Of a stretch of 64,000 nucleotides of DNA, positions 60,259-64,000 are shown one piece after another. Made by a program: the position numbers and the translations under genes. Under the pieces are notes generated by a model that saw only the letters and a program-made list of their open reading frames with translations, did not search any database and had not been told where the DNA came from. The stretch is taken from the NCBI GenBank assembly GCA_038087015.1, contig JASBNA010000002.1, positions 186,001 to 250,000 on the forward strand, read 5' to 3'. The DNA is from Cerrena zonata (taxonomy: Eukaryota; Basidiomycota; Agaricomycetes; Polyporales; Cerrenaceae). Numbering within the stretch: position 1 is the stretch's first letter; every line of letters begins with the position of its first letter.

Positions 60259-60560
60259 GTGATGAGTTCTGCTGAAGAACATGCCATATCGGCATCTTTC
60301 GCAGCATCAAGTAACCTACATTATTTCTCAGCAAGGCCACAATTGCTCATAACGTCTTGTACCTACTGGAAATTCACCCTCGATGAACACGCCGCGCGGT
60401 TTGCAAGATACACTGCATTCATATTGTCCTTAGAAATGGCCTCGAGATACTTTGCATATGCTTTACAATACTCCTTCCTGACGGATAGAGCATTACCCTG
60501 GTCTGTGAGTTTCGCACCATGTGCTTTCGAAGCAGAGTATTCAAGCTCGCGTCAGTACTA
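60259..60560 (-). pseudogene. Relic copy of the TPR gene (exons 1-2)
   Basis: The minus strand reads ASKAHGAKLTDQGNALSVRK, then AYAKYLEAISKDNMNAVYLA and NRAACSSRVNF, clearly homologous to the first TPR exon of the gene at 61161-63425 (SEAAKLKDEGNALFVKK..., DDQNAVYFANRAAC). The second exon start is also present (YLDAAKDAD). The usual ATG region is lost and the rest of the gene is absent, so it is a truncated, decaying duplicate. Confidence 0.75.
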
Positions 60561-61160
60561 GTATACGTAGGAACAGAGAGCGGTGTTCGGTGTTTGCCGG
60601 TGGAGGAGTGTTCGGCTTATATTGGCAAGTAAGAAGGTTCTGTCATAGACTCGGCGAGCCTCAGTGACTACCAAGTTCCAATCGTAAGATTTATACTAGA
60701 CCTTAGACGATTAGAGAATACTGCTTTACGTCAACTAGCAATTCCCCTGGGCACCCTCGTATCAAATCATTCGATAACCTGTCACTTTCTTGCCTCAGGC
60801 TGGCACTATTTGTTCCAAAATTTGGAACCCTCAGTTCGCCACTGTAGACGAATCAGAAGTCTGAGCTTCGGATAACACTGGAAAAGGCCTGAGCCACGGG
60901 CGTGAGATTTATTACTCCATGATATTTCTTCGAATATGTCTGCAATCACTCTGAGTATTGTCGAGAAGTTCCTAGTTGATAGAACGGAGGAATGCAAGAA
61001 CACTCGGGAATTCAATTTCAAGCGAAAACGTTACAAGTGGAGTTAGTACATTACATGTTTCGTAGATGGAGTTTAAATGACTACCGTTACAAGAATGATG
61101 GAATACAGGAAACATTGAACGATACGTCACGGAAGCATTCTTTACTGCTACCTACATTAT
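60561..61160. other. Intergenic
   Basis: About 600 nt between the relic and the TPR gene. No supported gene. Confidence 0.4.
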
Positions 61161-63425
61161 TTATATCTCCCACGCAGGGACAATCTTATCGTCCGCGGAG
61201 TGCGTTCCATTCGCAATACCTTCACGAAGACTGTCATATACCGTAACAATCCTATCCAAGACTGGATCCCTCTCTTTCGCCATAGCAGAGTACTCCCAGA
61301 TCCGTTTCATTTTTGGTATAGCGAGCTTAATCTTCTCCATGATAGGCAAAAGGTCCTTGATAGGGGTGCCGGACTTGCACATATTAGTAAGGCCTACATG
61401 CAGGTACCCTACATGTGTTTGATAACATCACGGTATCAGTTGTCAATGTCATACACGGCGTTGTCAATGTATTACTCACAAACATGTAATTCGTCATCAG
61501 GCAAAAACATACGAGCGGCTTCAAGGTATGCCATTCCGGCTTCGCGGTAGTGATTCGTGGTAACTCCCGGGTCACCTTCGCCGTTACCAGTAGCCTTTTG
61601 GACATGATAGAAGCCAACCATACTGCAGAGCTAGAATATTAGTCACACAACATATGAGACTAGCACTTATACGTACGCAATAGCATGACCAGTCGGATAC
61701 ATGTAAAAGGAATTTGTGAACCCAGGCACAAATTTATCAGAGGTGAGTTCATGTGCAGCCTCTTCACATTCGTGTATGAGTGCCCTGGCCTCGTCATACA
61801 AGGCTTGGAGAGGATAGGTCTGGGGATCCTCCAGATACGCCTAATCGATTGTCACAAAGTTTCGTCAATCATCACGCCACAGTCTGAAAGGAAATAGATC
61901 CCTCACACCCATATATGCTTCCATATGGAGCACTCGAACGCCGCGCATGAATGTTTTAGAGAATATAACTCCTTTCGTCGTTTCCGGGACGTCCTTCCAG
62001 GGTCCTGTATGTCCCCATTCCAGAACCTCGAGTGCGCGTTTCAGGAACTCCTCTTCGGCAACATGATTATCGGCTTGTAGCTTCCCGGATAGAAAGCCAC
62101 GCATGGCATATCCACTAGGACGATCGATATGAATCCAAACATTGTCACATGTTGTAGCAAATGACCTACCGAACGGTGGTCGCCAAAGACTCTCTGGCTG
62201 CATCCCAGCCATCCTTTTGCTGACGCTCCAATATGTTGGACGTGATATAGTCTGTCCCACCCTCGGCCATCGCACCGGTTCTCTGCATTTCAAACATCAC
62301 TATAAGGAGATGAGTTTAAATTAAAATTATATCGTTCATATACTGTCATAAAAACATACCTTGCTTGTTGTACATGTCAAGGAAGTTTCTGTCTTCCAGG
62401 TGGAAGACACGAGAGTCCTGGACTATTCCATTACTGATGTCGGTGAGCACCTGAGGTTTGGTCAATATAAAATATGCATAGGATTATCTCTCCTTATCCG
62501 GTTACTTACGCCTGAATGAGCGTGTATCCTAGCGCCTTGTTGTCTCAGACCCTTCATGTTCTCTATGCCCTGCGCGAATTGCTATCCGGAGCATCAGTCA
62601 GTAACGCCCTGTGATCCTTGTCGGACCCATTAAACCCACATCATAAGCCCCTAGTATGACCCAAGCCTTTCCAATTTGTAACGATCATTTCTCCACCCAC
62701 GGGAAGGATATCAAGATTGCTTACGCTACTTTGTATCCCTTCCACACCTTGCCGTAGCAATTCGCTCTCCATAGCCTTTGCACGCTTCCAAGGGGTTTCG
62801 TTTTGCGGTATGACACGTTGTTGCGGAATCTGAGTCTGTTGAAGCCTTTGGACCTTTCTCTTCACAGTTGTCATATCCTTCGTCCATTCTTCCTTTTGCT
62901 TCAATTCGGCTGAAGTAAGGTTTTCGACAGGAAGTGTCTGAAGAGCCCGTTGCCAATATCCGACACTATTTTCGTAGTTGCCAAGCATCTTGACAAGAGT
63001 CAATCTTCAGTCTTCTCTGACAAAAGAAACGTAACTTACATGCTCCGCTGCTGCGAGACGTGCCCATGCTTTGGAATACAAAGGGTCTAATTTCGTTGCC
63101 TACAAATTGTTATCAGAAAGCCGTCAAGGCATTCAATTTAGCTATTGAACCTGCCTGGTCAGCATCCTTCGTAGCGTCAAGGTACCTACAACATTGCTCA
63201 GCATATTCCGCCAGATTATTAATAGCTCTCGATTCGTGACGCCTACTTATTCAAGTTCAGTGAACATGCCGCGCGGTTTGCAAAATATACCGCGTTCTGA
63301 TCATCTTTGGCGATAGCTGCTGAGTACTTTACATGTGCTTCGCGGTATTTTTTCTTGACAAATAGAGCATTGCCCTCATCCTTGAGTTTCGCCGCCTCCG
63401 ATTTCGTATCGGAGCCATCAGACAT
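61161..63425 (-). CDS. TPR-domain protein, agaricomycete tandem family
   Basis: Starts MSDGSDTKSEAAKLKDEGNA and carries an N-terminal three-TPR module: DEGNALFVKKKYREAHVKYS, AIAKDDQNAVYFANRAACSL, YLDATKDADQATKLDPLYSK and AWARLAAAEHMLGNYENSVG. This arrangement is like the TPR of SGT/Hop-type proteins that bind Hsp70/Hsp90 C-termini. A long second region is peculiar to this fungal family (WVILGAYDVFAQGIENMKGL, IHIDRPSGYAMRGFLSGKLQ, MYPTGHAIAMVGFYHVQKAT, LLPIMEKIKLAIPKMKRIWE) and ends at 61161. About 620 residues in many exons. A paralogue begins at the window edge and a relic lies downstream, so the family expanded in tandem. Function of the C-terminal part is unknown. Confidence 0.8.
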
Positions 63426-63694
63426 GTTGGGAGGAACAAAGGAGATGTGTTCGGGGATTGCCGATGAGACGGTGTTCGACTGAGATTGGTAGGCAAGAAG
63501 TATGAACCCCTCTTGGATCACGTAAAGTCTATAATCTACCACCTGGTCGTATCCTACCAGTGCATTAGATAACGTTCGTCGCCGTAGCACTATCTATGTA
63601 TGAATGATATTATGAGGAAATAGATGTGTAAGGATTTCTAATATCAATGCGGTTGGAAATAGTAACCACTTAGCGGTATTACAGCAAGCACCTA

Positions 63695-64000
63695 TCACTG
63701 CGGTAACGAATCCTCCGGTATCAGCGGGTCCTCCAGCTTGAACTTCCCCAACAAAATCCCTTCCAGGATTTTCTTCTCCGTCGAAATGATCGTTTCAAGT
63801 TGCGTGGCGTAGTCAGGAATTGCATTCATTGTTAATGAATGTTCCCAGATCTTTTTCTTCTCGAGCTCAGCGAGTCTGAGCTTCTCCATGATCGGTACTA
63901 GGTCCTGGGCAGGACAATGCCACATGCTGTGAATAGCATTGGACAACCAGTCTACAGAAGAATCAACTATTGACACGTAGTGGGAATAGTGGGAATTTTG
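63695..64000 (-). CDS. Partial TPR-family paralogue, C-terminal exon, cut by window end
   Basis: The last exon (from the AG acceptor near 63952 to the stop at 63695) reads DWLSNAIHSMWHCPAQDL, PIMEKLRLAELEKKKIWEHS and ILEGILLGKFKLEDPLIPED. It matches the C-terminal end of the neighbouring TPR gene (DLLPIMEKIKLAIPKMKRIW). The rest lies beyond the window. Confidence 0.75.
   Translation of the reverse strand, partial: QNSHYSHYVSIVDSSVDWLSNAIHSMWHCPAQDLVPIMEKLRLAELEKKKIWEHSLTMNAIPDYATQLETIISTEKKILEGILLGKFKLEDPLIPEDSLPQ

Noticed and set aside
1..64000. tRNA or rRNA genes, CRISPR arrays, bacterial-type operons
   Set aside because: None seen; the gene structure is eukaryotic throughout.

Overview
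The window looks like nuclear DNA of a basidiomycete, most likely a mushroom-forming agaricomycete. Genes are interrupted by many introns of about 50-70 nt with GTRNGT donors and short CT-A-AC-like branch points. There are no bacterial operons. Several families are typical of agaricomycetes: multi-pass proteins resembling DUF6533/6534, single-pass Ser/Thr-rich membrane proteins, a TPR protein family, and a dynein heavy chain whose motor half is its own gene.

Layout. 0-8 kb: a small LEA-like mitochondrial protein (minus), a single-pass membrane protein (plus, with frame breaks), a decayed multi-pass membrane gene, and a small Ser-rich four-exon gene. 7.8-15.2 kb: SCPx-type thiolase (minus), lipoate octanoyltransferase (plus), GH16 glucanase (plus) and an NmrA-like NAD(P)-binding protein (plus). 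15.2-18.4 kb is largely empty. 18.4-25 kb: ATP11, the MDV1-type WD40 mitochondrial fission adaptor, a small membrane protein (all minus) and the Hsp90 co-chaperone p23 (plus). 25-34 kb: a DUF6533-like membrane protein, a class I methyltransferase, an epoxide-hydrolase-type alpha/beta hydrolase and a HAD phosphatase. 34-37.2 kb: a secreted CBM19-like protein and homoserine kinase. 37.4-48.8 kb: the dynein motor gene. 48.9-53.7 kb: SmE, PEX10, MGR2 and a Ser-rich protein. 53.7-56.1 kb: gene-free, with a diverged direct repeat. 56.1-59.3 kb: mitochondrial ribosomal protein mL43 and a large nuclear protein. 59.3-64 kb: a tandem TPR gene cluster with one relic copy, cut by the window edge.

The most striking locus is the dynein gene. 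It encodes the linker, all six AAA modules, stalk and C-terminal domain. It starts only 204 bp from the divergent SmE gene, so the roughly 1,100-residue N-terminal tail and dimerisation region cannot be encoded here. This matches the published split dynein heavy chain of Agaricomycetes (dhc1/dhc2 in Schizophyllum commune). Another notable feature is a 4-nt microexon needed to read MGR2.

Several genes act in mitochondria (LEA-like protein, LipB, ATP11, MDV1, MGR2, mL43) and at least one in peroxisomes (PEX10). They are independent transcription units, not an operon. Some otherwise conserved genes (homoserine kinase, GH16, the 3.1 kb membrane protein, the 57 kb nuclear protein) need single-base frame changes to read through, while the 11 kb dynein gene reads cleanly. 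Assembly indels are the simplest explanation, but this cannot be settled from sequence alone. Splice sites were read by eye, and functions were assigned from remembered family motifs without database searches.
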